Shown piece after piece: positions 15,315 through 23,415 of a stretch of 64,000 nt of DNA. A program made the translations under genes and the position numbers. Position 1 is the stretch's first letter, and the number at the start of each line of letters is the position of its first letter. Under the pieces are notes generated by a model. It was not told where the DNA came from. It saw nothing but the letters and a program-made list of their open reading frames with translations, and did no database searches. Location: assembly GCF_001424905.1 (NCBI RefSeq), contig NZ_LMCU01000001.1, positions 1,109,480 to 1,173,479 of the forward strand, read 5' to 3'. This stretch comes from Leifsonia sp. Root112D2. GTDB taxonomy: Bacteria > Actinomycetota > Actinomycetes > Actinomycetales > Microbacteriaceae.

Positions 15315-16034
15315 TCAGCCTCCCAGGTAGGCGCGGCGAATCTCGTCCATGCCCTTGAGTTCGGCCGTTGATCCGGCGAGTACATTGCGACCGGTCTCGA
15401 GCACGGTCGCCGAATCGACGAGAGTGAAGGCGAGATTGGCATTCTGCTCCACGACGAGCATGGCTATGCCTGACTCGACGCGCAGGCGCCGGATTGCCTC
15501 ATACACAACCTTGGCGGTGCCTGGCGCCAGGCCGAGGGATGCCTCGTCGAGAAGCAGCAGGCGCGGCTTGGACATGAACGCACGCGCGATGGCCAGCATC
15601 TGCTGTTCACCGCCGGAAAGCGCCGAGCCGTTGGAGCGCACCCGATCCTGCAACTGCGGAAAAAGGTCGAGGCAGTACTCCATGTCGGATGCGATGGCTT
15701 TGCGATCCTTGCGCAGATACGCTCCGATGCGCAGATTCTCACGCACGGTGAGATCCGTCAGTGTGCCGCGGCCTTCGGGCACGTGGGCGATGCCGAGCGC
15801 GGCTGCCTTCTCGGGCCGCAGTCCACGGATGTCCTTGCCGTCGTATCGAATCACGCCGCCGGCCCGCACCGTGCCGACTATCGCACGCAGGGTCGTGGTC
15901 TTGCCCGCGCCGTTGGCTCCGAGGATGCCGACGGCGCCGCCCTCGGGAACCGACAGCGAGACGCCGTCGAGCACCCGCACCGGTCCATAGAACGCGGTAA
16001 CGCCGTCGAGCTCAAGCAGCGTCATCCGCGGCAT
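15315..16034 (-). CDS. livF: Branched-chain amino acid-type ABC transporter ATPase (LivF-like)
   Basis: A 239-residue ATPase. Walker A is GANGAGKT, the signature LSGGEQQMLA and Walker B RLLLLDEASLGLAP. The last is the LivF version, where LivG has DEPAAG. It contains IAHVPEGRGTLTDLTV, typical of LivF. The start overlaps the livG end by about 23 bp, so the two are coupled. Confidence 0.9.
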   Translation of the reverse strand: MPRMTLLELDGVTAFYGPVRVLDGVSLSVPEGGAVGILGANGAGKTTTLRAIVGTVRAGGVIRYDGKDIRGLRPEKAAALGIAHVPEGRGTLTDLTVRENLRIGAYLRKDRKAIASDMEYCLDLFPQLQDRVRSNGSALSGGEQQMLAIARAFMSKPRLLLLDEASLGLAPGTAKVVYEAIRRLRVESGIAMLVVEQNANLAFTLVDSATVLETGRNVLAGSTAELKGMDEIRRAYLGG

Positions 16035-16800
16035 CCTTTCCGAGGTACGCCTCGATCACCCGTGGATCGGACTGCGCCTCGGCGGCGGTTCCTTCCATCA
16101 GCTTTCGGCCGTGATCGAGCACGACGACATGATCGGTGATGGCGGAGATGAGACCCATGTTGTGCTCGACGATGACGATGGTGATGTCATCGTCGGTGCG
16201 GATTCGTCGCACGGTCTCGATGAGCTGCTCGACCTCGGCGTGCGGCAGTCCCGCCGCAGGCTCGTCGAGCAACAGCAGCTTGGGGCGCATGAGCAGCGCA
16301 CGGCACAACTCGATGCCTTTGTGCAGCCCGTGCGACAACTCGTCGGCACGCGTGTTCGCGGCCCAGCCGAGGCCCAGGCGATCCAGCAGCGTCAGGGCCT
16401 CTGCCCGCAACGCCTTCTCGGCGCGAGCCGTGCGGGGCAGGTGCAGGGACCATTCCACCGCCCCGCCGGGCAGGCGCGTGTGGGCGCCGAGCAGCACATT
16501 CTCGAGAACCGTCTCGCGAAGCTGAAGGGCGGGATGCTGAAAGGTACGTGCGAGCCCGTGACGGGCCAGCGATGCGGGTCGTGACCCGGTCACCTCGACA
16601 TCGTCGATGCGGATCGATCCATCGCTTGCCGCGTAGTGCCCGCTGATGCAGTTGAACAGAGAGGTCTTGCCGGCACCGTTCGGTCCGACGAGGCCCACGA
16701 TGGTTCCGGCTGCTGCGGAGAAGGTGACCTTCTCCAGAACGCGGATGCCGCCGAATGACAGGGACACATCGGAAATCGTCAGTTCAGCGGCCATGCTCAT
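16012..16800 (-). CDS. livG: Branched-chain amino acid-type ABC transporter ATPase (LivG-like)
   Basis: A 262-residue ATPase, first gene of the operon. Walker A is GPNGAGKT, then LARTFQHPAL (the LivG Q-loop type). The signature region reads LSHGLHKGIELCRAL, where the usual LSGG/LSYG becomes LSHG, and Walker B is LLLLDEPAAGLPHAE. The C-terminal AYLGKDA is typical of LivG. ATG 16800 or 16794 may start it. A strong promoter with an inverted repeat lies upstream. Confidence 0.9.
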   Translation of the reverse strand: MSMAAELTISDVSLSFGGIRVLEKVTFSAAAGTIVGLVGPNGAGKTSLFNCISGHYAASDGSIRIDDVEVTGSRPASLARHGLARTFQHPALQLRETVLENVLLGAHTRLPGGAVEWSLHLPRTARAEKALRAEALTLLDRLGLGWAANTRADELSHGLHKGIELCRALLMRPKLLLLDEPAAGLPHAEVEQLIETVRRIRTDDDITIVIVEHNMGLISAITDHVVVLDHGRKLMEGTAAEAQSDPRVIEAYLGKDAADDAA

Positions 16801-16862
16801 CCACTCCCTATCGCGTCATTGCCATGGAGATGTTTCGAGCCCCTATGGACAGGCATATAGGC

Positions 16863-16909
16863 ACGTTACGTATTGCGAACTAAATTGTCAACGATCTTGG
16901 TTGATCGTT
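16863..16909 (-). promoter_or_regulatory. Promoter and operator of the livGFHMK operon
   Basis: On the minus strand TTGACA (16886-16891) is followed after 17 bp by TAACGT (16863-16868), a good sigma-70-type promoter. Overlapping the -35 is a 7-bp inverted repeat, AACGATC (16890-16896) and GATCGTT (16903-16909) with a 6-bp spacer. The core ATCTTGGTTGA recalls the repeat before folP, so the same GntR protein may control both. Confidence 0.65.
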
Positions 16910-16930
16910 TGTTCTCATTATGCCGTATCG

Positions 16931-18010
16931 TTACGGCCCGACCGTGAGATCGAGCGAACCGTCCTCGCGAATCACCACGCGCGTCAACGAGATCGTGAAC
17001 GGTTCATCGTCGTCGCGCAGGCTGATGCTGCCATCGAAGAGCGATTGCACCTTCACCTTCAGGTGCGCCATTCCGGCCGTTGTGGGCATGACCCAGCCCT
17101 GTGCCCCCGCGGTGATGGTGACCTCGGGGTACGTCTTCATGCTCCAGACGGGGGTCCCGTCAATCCTGTCGTCGATGACGACACCCATGGGGCATCCCGC
17201 CGGCTGCAGCACCTGCTGCTTCACGCACTCGTCGAGATAGTCGCCGAGCTGGCTCTTCACCTGGTTCACGAAGGCGGCGGATGCGACTGTCGTCACGCTC
17301 ACGTCGGTGACAGCGCCCGGTTTGGTGACGGCCTTCGTCACATCCGGTGCGGTCAGCAGCCGCGATTCGTGGCCGAGCCGCAGCGTGCTCGGTGTGAACA
17401 CGAGATAGTTGGCGGCGTTGTTGAAGGCTCCGGAGACGGTGGATGCGGCGCGCGTATCGACGGTGTGCGTGCCGCCGGTGTTCGACGCGATGGTGAACGT
17501 CGTGGCATGCAGCACCGCAACGTGCGCAATGGCGAGGGGGCTCACCGCGAACCGCCATGAGGCGAAGATGCCGAGCACCGAGCCGTGGTTTGCGACGATG
17601 AAGTTCGAGCTCGCCGGCTTTCCGTCGAGCTCATAGTGGGCGGTGACCCGGTGCGTGCCGTCGGGCAGCCGGTCATCGTGCAGAATATGAACGTCGCTCA
17701 GCTGGCCCAGCACATCGGAGCGCAGCAATTCGTGTGAGGGCTTCATCGGCAACCCGGATGCCTTCAACTGCGCCGCACTCGGCCGGGTGCCGGGCATGGC
17801 CAGGGCCGCGCCGGTGTCGTGCCGGGCAATCGCGTTCAGGTAGGCGCCGACGAAGCCGCTCGGGCTGTACACATTCTGTTGCAGGGCGCCTATCGCGCTG
17901 CCGAAGGCCGCGAGCAGCAGAACGCCCACGAGCGACCAGATGACGACGACGCGGGTGACGGGGGTCATCCGCTCGAGATCGGGCTCGGCGTGCTCGGCGG
18001 ACTCGGGCAT
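16931..18010 (-). CDS. Membrane-anchored protein of unknown function
   Basis: A 359-residue protein not recognised as a known family. It has a short acidic cytoplasmic N-terminus, one membrane segment (about residues 22-45, VVVIWSLVGVLLLAAFGSAIG) and a large outside domain of mostly beta character (THRVTAHYELDG, GTHTVDTRA, SVTTVASAAFVNQVK). Two Cys, in DECVKQQVLQPAGC, could form a disulfide. A -10 box six bases before the ATG suggests a leaderless mRNA. It is a single-gene unit and shows no link to the neighbouring liv operon. Confidence 0.7.
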   Translation of the reverse strand: MPESAEHAEPDLERMTPVTRVVVIWSLVGVLLLAAFGSAIGALQQNVYSPSGFVGAYLNAIARHDTGAALAMPGTRPSAAQLKASGLPMKPSHELLRSDVLGQLSDVHILHDDRLPDGTHRVTAHYELDGKPASSNFIVANHGSVLGIFASWRFAVSPLAIAHVAVLHATTFTIASNTGGTHTVDTRAASTVSGAFNNAANYLVFTPSTLRLGHESRLLTAPDVTKAVTKPGAVTDVSVTTVASAAFVNQVKSQLGDYLDECVKQQVLQPAGCPMGVVIDDRIDGTPVWSMKTYPEVTITAGAQGWVMPTTAGMAHLKVKVQSLFDGSISLRDDDEPFTISLTRVVIREDGSLDLTVGP

Positions 18011-18016
18011 GAAATC

Positions 18017-18022
18017 ATCCTA
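18017..18022 (-). promoter_or_regulatory. -10 box, leaderless promoter
   Basis: On the minus strand TAGGAT is followed by exactly six bases and the ATG at 18010, the same layout as upstream of ctaG, dinB and fetB. Confidence 0.5.
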
Positions 18023-18154
18023 AGTGCCTGCTGAGCGCTCCCTTTCTGCACAGCCGACGAAGCGGCATCCGGACTGTTGATAACCGGGATGCGCCGGGCT
18101 CGGCGGGTAGGCTGGATGCCTGACGAAAACCGATGCGCGCAGAAAGAGATCTCG

Positions 18155-19453
18155 GTGACCAAGCCAACCCTCTCTGCCGAGCAGGCCGCAGTCTACGACG
18201 CCATCGAGAACACGCGCCAGCATGTTTTCGTGACCGGCCGTGCCGGCACGGGAAAGTCCACGTTGCTGAACCATCTGGCGTGGAACACCGAGAAGCAGCT
18301 CGTGATAGCCGCACCCACCGGGGTGGCGGCGCTGAACGTGGGCGGGCAGACCATCCATTCGCTGTTCCGGCTGCCCATCGGCGTGATAGCCGACCAGGAG
18401 ATCGACCAGAGCGGCGAGCTGCGCAAGCTGCTGAACACCATAGACACCCTCGTGATAGACGAGATTTCCATGGTGAATGCCGATCTTCTTGACGCCATCG
18501 ACCGCTCGCTGCGGCAGGCGCGCGCGCGCAAAACTGAACCGTTCGGCGGGGTGCAGCTCGTGCTGTTCGGCGACCCGTACCAGCTTGCGCCCGTGCCGGG
18601 CGATGGCGACGAGCGCGCCTACTTTGCCGACACCTATCGCTCGATGTGGTTCTTCGACGCCAAGGTGTGGCAGGAGGCCGATCTGCGCATCTTCGAGCTG
18701 GCCGAGATCCACCGCCAGAGCGACGCCGAATTCAAGTACATGCTCAACGCGGTGCGTCACGGGTACGTGACCAAGGAGATCGCCGATCGCCTCAACGCCA
18801 TCGGCGCCCGCCCCGCCCCGAACGACGGCACCATCACCCTGGCCACGCGCAACGACACCGTCAATCGCATCAACGCGCAGCAGCTGGCGCTCTTGCCGGG
18901 GCGGGCGCTCACGGCCAAGGCCGAGGTGACCGGTGACTTCGGTGGTCGAACGTTTCCGGCCGACGAGAAGCTCGAGCTCAAGATCGGGGCGCAGGTGATG
19001 TTTCTGCGCAACGACACCGGTCAGGGAGACGGCGCCCGCTGGGTGAACGGCACCATCGGCACCGTCACGCGCATCGACAACACCGTGTATGTGGATGTCG
19101 ACGGCGAGATCCACGAGGTGGAACCGGCCGTGTGGGAGAAGTACAAGTACAGCTACGACGCCTCCAGCAAGAAGCTGACGAAGAACGTGGTAGCCGAGTT
19201 CACCCAGTTTCCACTGCGGCTGGCCTGGGCGGTCACCATTCACAAGTCACAGGGCAAGAGCTACGACCGCGCCATCGTGGATCTCGGTTCGCGGGCGTTC
19301 AGCCCCGGGCAGACCTATGTGGCGCTCAGCCGTCTCACGGCGCTCGACGGGCTTTACCTGACACGCCCACTGCGCCCGGCAGACATCATGGTGGATGCCG
19401 ACGTGGAAAGGTTCATGACCGAGAGGCGCGCTCTCGCGGGTACCGCCTCCTGA
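18155..19453 (+). CDS. Pif1-like superfamily 1 DNA helicase
   Basis: A 432-residue ATPase. Walker A GRAGTGKST is near residue 30, with APTGVAALNVGGQTIHSLF (the Pif1 motif Ia region), IDEISMV (Walker B), LFGDPYQLAPV (motif III), an AWAVTIHKSQGKS stretch (motif V) and YVALSRL (motif VI). These mark Pif1/RecD2-type 5'-3' helicases that unwind forks, R-loops or G-quadruplex DNA. It is shorter than yeast Pif1 and has no extra domain. GTG 18155 has AAAGAGA upstream; ATG 18116 would add 13 residues. It stands alone, without recB or recC. Confidence 0.86.
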   Translation: MTKPTLSAEQAAVYDAIENTRQHVFVTGRAGTGKSTLLNHLAWNTEKQLVIAAPTGVAALNVGGQTIHSLFRLPIGVIADQEIDQSGELRKLLNTIDTLVIDEISMVNADLLDAIDRSLRQARARKTEPFGGVQLVLFGDPYQLAPVPGDGDERAYFADTYRSMWFFDAKVWQEADLRIFELAEIHRQSDAEFKYMLNAVRHGYVTKEIADRLNAIGARPAPNDGTITLATRNDTVNRINAQQLALLPGRALTAKAEVTGDFGGRTFPADEKLELKIGAQVMFLRNDTGQGDGARWVNGTIGTVTRIDNTVYVDVDGEIHEVEPAVWEKYKYSYDASSKKLTKNVVAEFTQFPLRLAWAVTIHKSQGKSYDRAIVDLGSRAFSPGQTYVALSRLTALDGLYLTRPLRPADIMVDADVERFMTERRALAGTAS

Positions 19454-19540
19454 GGGAACGGGGAGGGCAGAACCGGCGGTCTATCCAACTCCGGTTAGAA
19501 TCGCTACACGATCACACGACGACCATCGGGGGATGGGCTG

Positions 19541-20836
19541 ATGCGGCTGAGACGGCAGGGTAAACGCGCACTCATCGCCGCCTGCGCCGTGGTACTCGCC
19601 GCCCTCGTCACAAGCGCGTGCACGGGGCCGGCGCACGAGTTGGTCCCGGGCCCGACGCAGGCGAACGGATCCCTGCCGTTAGGGGTCGAAAAGCAGTTGA
19701 AGACCGCGGTGACGGATGCGATGAAGCTGGCGGATGCATCCGGTGCGATCGCGGGGGTCTGGGCCCCGTGGAGCGGCAGCTGGACGGCGGCCGAGGGCAC
19801 GACCGCCCGCAAAGGCGGCAAGCCGATGACGACGCAGATGAGGTTTCGCATCGGCCAGAACACCCGGTCGATGACGTGCACCGTGCTGCTCGCACTGGTC
19901 GATGCCGGCACGGTGAAACTCGACGACCCGGTCACGAAGTATCTGCCGGACATGTCCGACGTGGATGACATCACGCTTGAGCAGCTCTGCCGCAACACCG
20001 CCGGGATCGGCGACTACACCACCGCGCTCGCCGCGCAGTTCGTGAACAATCCCACCCGGTCCTGGCCGCAAATGGAGTTGCTGACCGACGGGCTCGCCGA
20101 GGCGCGTCCGGGGCGACCGGGGGAGAAGTTCTCGAGTTCAGACGCCGGTTATTTTCTTCTGGGTCTCGCGCTGCAGAGGGCGAGCGGTACAAGCTGGACC
20201 GAGTTGTACCAGAAGTACATCTTCGACCGTCTCGGCATGACGGCGAGCTCTTTTCCCGAATCGAACCCGTTCTCGTTTGCGGGAACGCACCCGCAGGGAT
20301 ACGCCACCGCGCTCGAAGCAAGTGGGTCGCCGCGGTGCGGAACCGTGCTCACCGAGACGAATCTCTCCGCATCGATGGCCTGGACGGCGGGCGGCGTGAT
20401 CTCCTCGCTGGCCGACATGCGGGTGTACGCGCAGGCGCTGGCCGCGGGCGCCCTGGTTTCGCCTCAATCGAAGAAGGCGCAATGGGCGACCGTTGCGCTC
20501 GGCGGTGACGCACCCACCTGGGAGGGGTATGGGCTCGGAGTCGAGACCTTCGGGCCGCTGCGCGGGCACAGCGGCCAGATACCGGGATTCATCACCGCGA
20601 CCCTCAGCGAGCCGAAGAGCGGGCTCACGGTGGTGGTGATGCTGAACAACTCCTCGCCGGGCGCTGAGTTCGCGCAGACGCTGGCGCGGCAGCTCGCATC
20701 CATCGCATCGAAGGCGCCGGCCACGAAGGGCTCCGCCCCGGTCATTGCGCTGCCGTGGTCGAGCGAGCAGGCGGCGGCCGACCTCACGGGACTTGCCGTG
20801 TGCCAGCAGCCCGCGACATCGACCCCGGCGCCCTAG
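19541..20836 (+). CDS. Serine hydrolase-fold lipoprotein without catalytic residues
   Basis: A 431-residue secreted lipoprotein (lipobox TSAC) with the beta-lactamase/D-Ala-D-Ala carboxypeptidase (class C) fold. The active-site motif, normally RIGSxTKTF, reads RIGQNTRSM, so the nucleophile Ser is Gln and the general base Lys is Arg. The second motif YSN reads SSD in FSSSDAGYFLLG. Only the third motif survives, as GHSGQIPGF. The fold is intact along its length (DDPVTKYLPD, LCRNTAGIGDY, AWTAGGVISSLADM), so this is a likely pseudoenzyme that binds a peptide or cell-wall ligand, not a decayed gene. A TAGAAT -10 box is at 19496-19501. Confidence 0.8.
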   Translation: MRLRRQGKRALIAACAVVLAALVTSACTGPAHELVPGPTQANGSLPLGVEKQLKTAVTDAMKLADASGAIAGVWAPWSGSWTAAEGTTARKGGKPMTTQMRFRIGQNTRSMTCTVLLALVDAGTVKLDDPVTKYLPDMSDVDDITLEQLCRNTAGIGDYTTALAAQFVNNPTRSWPQMELLTDGLAEARPGRPGEKFSSSDAGYFLLGLALQRASGTSWTELYQKYIFDRLGMTASSFPESNPFSFAGTHPQGYATALEASGSPRCGTVLTETNLSASMAWTAGGVISSLADMRVYAQALAAGALVSPQSKKAQWATVALGGDAPTWEGYGLGVETFGPLRGHSGQIPGFITATLSEPKSGLTVVVMLNNSSPGAEFAQTLARQLASIASKAPATKGSAPVIALPWSSEQAAADLTGLAVCQQPATSTPAP

Positions 20837-20870
20837 GCTTCTACCGGGGTCGAACTCGGGAGGTCGGCGG

Positions 20871-21485
20871 ATGTTCAAGAACAGGCTCGAGGCGTTCAGT
20901 GATGGCGTGCTGGCCATCGTCATCACGATCATGGTTCTCGAACTCCGCACCCCGCAGGAGGCGAGCTGGGCGGCACTGGCGCAGAGCCTTCCCACCTTTC
21001 TGAGCTATCTGCTCAGCTTCGTGTACGTGGGCATCTACTGGAACAACCACCACCACATGATGCAGCTGGCCGAGCGGGTGAATGGCGCGGTGCTCTGGGC
21101 GAATCTGCACCTTCTGTTCTGGATCTCCCTGTTTCCGTTCAGCACCCGCTGGATGGATGAGACGGGGTTCGTTCAGGTGCCCGTCATCGTCTACGGCATC
21201 AACCTGCTGTGTGCCGCCATCGCATACTTCATTCTCGTGCGGGCGCTGATCAGGCTGCAGGGCGCGCGGGGCGCGCTGCACCTCGCGGTGGGGAGGGACT
21301 GGAAGGGCACTCTGTCGCCAGCGGTCTATCTCATAGGTCTGGTGCTGGCCTGGCTCGGCCTGCCCGCCGTGGCGCTGGGCCTGTATACCGTCGTCGCGCT
21401 GCTCTGGCTGGTGCCCGATCGGCGCATGGAGCGGTACGTCGCCGACCACGCCGAGCGGAGTGCTCCCGGTGCAACCGCTGAATAA
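20871..21485 (+). CDS. TMEM175-family potassium channel protein (DUF1211)
   Basis: A 204-residue membrane protein with about six hydrophobic segments. It starts MFKNRLEAFSDGVLAIVITIMVLEL; the FSDGVxAI motif on the first helix lines the pore of bacterial TMEM175 channels. YWNNHHHMMQ on the third segment is also typical. ATG 20871 is preceded by GGGAGG. Bacterial members are weakly selective K+ channels working as tetramers. No partner genes are evident. Confidence 0.85.
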   Translation: MFKNRLEAFSDGVLAIVITIMVLELRTPQEASWAALAQSLPTFLSYLLSFVYVGIYWNNHHHMMQLAERVNGAVLWANLHLLFWISLFPFSTRWMDETGFVQVPVIVYGINLLCAAIAYFILVRALIRLQGARGALHLAVGRDWKGTLSPAVYLIGLVLAWLGLPAVALGLYTVVALLWLVPDRRMERYVADHAERSAPGATAE

Positions 21486-21506
21486 GGCGACGGCCGGCCC
21501 CGGTCG

Positions 21507-21512
21507 TAGACT
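21507..21512 (+). promoter_or_regulatory. -10 box, leaderless promoter of the DinB-fold gene
   Basis: TAGACT is followed by six bases and the ATG at 21519. There is no ribosome-binding site. Confidence 0.5.
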
Positions 21513-21518
21513 CGCGAC

Positions 21519-22040
21519 ATGGCGATAGCTCCCGATACGAAGAACTGGACCTGGGTGGTGGAGCGGGCGTGCCCCGAGTGCGGCTTCGACGCATCCGCCG
21601 TCGCCTTCGAGGAGATTCCGGGGCTGCTGCGGGAGAACGCAAGCCGCTGGGGGGCGGTGCTGGGGCGGGCGGATGTGCGCATCCGGCCGAACGATGCGAC
21701 CTGGTCGCCGCTCGAATACGCCGCGCATGTGCGCGATGTCTTTCGCGTCTTCACCGGCCGCTTCGAACTCATGCTGGCCGAGGACGACCCCGCGTTCGCC
21801 AATTGGGACCAGGATGCCACGGCGATAGCCGAGCGCTATGACCAGCAGGACCCGGCCGTCGTCAATGCCGAACTACTCGCGGCGGCCGAGGATTCGGCCA
21901 CCACGCTTGAGGCGATTCCGGATGCCGCGCTCACCCGCACGGGCCGCCGCAGCGACGGTTCGGTCTTCACGGTGGAGAGCCTCGCCCGCTATTTCGTGCA
22001 CGACCCGACGCACCACTTCTGGGACGTGACGCACGCCTGA
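21519..22040 (+). CDS. DinB-fold protein with N-terminal Cys pair
   Basis: A 173-residue four-helix-bundle protein of the DinB/YfiT type. It has CPECGF near the N-terminus (possible extra zinc or redox Cys pair), WSPLEYAAHVRDV holding the first His ligand, and PTHHFWDV near the end holding the others. Many relatives are thiol-dependent metalloenzymes; the substrate is not predictable. Its last 18 bases (coding VTHA and the stop) are repeated exactly at the end of the GH31 gene at 29969-29986, marking one edge of the sugar cassette. Confidence 0.82.
   Translation: MAIAPDTKNWTWVVERACPECGFDASAVAFEEIPGLLRENASRWGAVLGRADVRIRPNDATWSPLEYAAHVRDVFRVFTGRFELMLAEDDPAFANWDQDATAIAERYDQQDPAVVNAELLAAAEDSATTLEAIPDAALTRTGRRSDGSVFTVESLARYFVHDPTHHFWDVTHA
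22023..22040 (+). repeat. 18-bp direct repeat, left copy
   Basis: GACGTGACGCACGCCTGA is identical to 29969-29986. Both copies end exactly at a TGA stop, of the DinB-fold gene here and of the GH31 gene at the other end. They bracket a 7.9-kb sugar-use cassette. Confidence 0.9.
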
Positions 22041-22134
22041 AGGCGTGGCGTCTGACGCGTCCTCCAGCGCAACTCCCGTGCGTGGCAACCCGCGGCGCAC
22101 GATAGGCGCGAGGCAGCCAGCTGCCGGAAGGTGC

Positions 22135-22179
22135 TTGACTTTACGTTGAACTTGCTTCTATTCTTTATTTAGTTCTAAA
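22135..22179 (+). promoter_or_regulatory. Promoter and operator of the ROK-sugar operon
   Basis: TTGACT (22135-22140) and TATTCT (22159-22164) are spaced by 18 bp. Just downstream the inverted repeat TTTAG-TT-CTAAA (22168-22179) sits at the expected transcription start, suited to repression by the ROK protein encoded next. Confidence 0.65.
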
Positions 22180-22191
22180 CAAAGGTCACCA

Positions 22192-23415
22192 ATGCCGCTT
22201 ACCTCTCCCTCGCGTACCGACGTCAATCGTTCCGCGATCCTCGCGCATCTCGGCGCGCAGGGCCCAGCTTCGCGAGCAGATTTGGCACGGATGCTCGGCG
22301 TCTCGCCGGCTCTCGTCACCCAGTTGACGAGGGAACTGATCGCTGACGGGTTACTCCAGGAACTCGAGCACTCGCCCTCGCAAGGAGGCCGGCCCGCGCG
22401 AATGCTCGGAGTCACTTCGGCCGCGGCACGCGCCGTCGGGGTCAAGGTCGTCGCCGACCACGTGGCGTTCGTCGAGGTGGGCATCGATGGCGTGGTCGTA
22501 CGTTCGGGCACGGAACCGTTCGATGCGTTCTCGACCATGGCGACATCCACGCTCGTTGGGTTGCTGCGGCGGTTCATCGACGGTGGAAGTGACGCACCGC
22601 TGCTCGGCATCGGAGTGGGCATTCCAGGGAACGTCGACGAGCAGGGTGACGGTGTCGTGGATTCGACGCAACTTGGTTGGAATCAGGTTCCTCTCGGTGC
22701 GATTCTGCGGCGTGCACTCGACCTTCCGGTGGTGGTCGACAACAACGTGAACGCGCTCAGCATGGCCGAGCGGCTCTTCGGGCAGGGGCGCAACTACCGC
22801 GACTTCCTCGTCGTGACGATCGGCACAGGTGTGGGTGCCGGAGTCGTTGCCAGCGGCTCGGTCTTCCGGGGCCACGCCGGAGGGGCAGGGGATATCGGGC
22901 ATATCCCAGTCGTGGATGACGGTCCCGTGTGCCAGTGCGGAAACCGAGGTTGCCTTGAGGCCTTCATCGGGGAGAGCGCGCTCGTTGCGACGGCGCGGGA
23001 GCGGGGCGTCATCTCGGCGCGTGGAACCATTGACATGCTCTCCCGTGCGGCAGCCGCGGGGGACCTTGCCGCTCAGACGATCTTCGGCGAGGCAGGCCAC
23101 CTGCTCGGTCGCACGCTTGCCGGCGTCATCAATGTGCTCGATCCCGAGATCGTCATCCTGCTCGGCGAAGGCGTTGTCGCGTGGACACATTGGTCCTTCG
23201 GCTTCGAGCCCGCACTTCGTGCCGCCCTGGTTCCCGGCAAGCGAGGCATTCCGATCGCGGTCGAGACCTGGCAAGACGACAGTTGGGCGCAGGGCGCCGC
23301 AGCACTCGTGCTCGCGACGCCCTTCGATGCCGATGGCGTGGCAGGGGAGCAGGGCCGATTGGTACGTGAGCGCCTCTTCACGCACACGCGGGCCGGAGAG
23401 GCACCGCCGACATGA
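22192..23415 (+). CDS. ROK-family transcriptional regulator
   Basis: A 407-residue repressor. The N-terminal winged helix has GPASRADLARMLGVSPALVTQLTRELIADGLL and QGGRPARML. The C-terminal ROK sugar-binding domain has GIGVGIPGNVD, VVVDNNVNALSMAER, TIGTGVGAGVV, GAGDIGHIPV and the zinc motif CQCGNRGCLE. It heads the operon with the ABC importer and two glycosidases, so it probably senses the released sugar (glucose or a derivative) and represses the operon at the TTTAG-TT-CTAAA site. The stop overlaps the permease start. Confidence 0.88.
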   Translation: MPLTSPSRTDVNRSAILAHLGAQGPASRADLARMLGVSPALVTQLTRELIADGLLQELEHSPSQGGRPARMLGVTSAAARAVGVKVVADHVAFVEVGIDGVVVRSGTEPFDAFSTMATSTLVGLLRRFIDGGSDAPLLGIGVGIPGNVDEQGDGVVDSTQLGWNQVPLGAILRRALDLPVVVDNNVNALSMAERLFGQGRNYRDFLVVTIGTGVGAGVVASGSVFRGHAGGAGDIGHIPVVDDGPVCQCGNRGCLEAFIGESALVATARERGVISARGTIDMLSRAAAAGDLAAQTIFGEAGHLLGRTLAGVINVLDPEIVILLGEGVVAWTHWSFGFEPALRAALVPGKRGIPIAVETWQDDSWAQGAAALVLATPFDADGVAGEQGRLVRERLFTHTRAGEAPPT

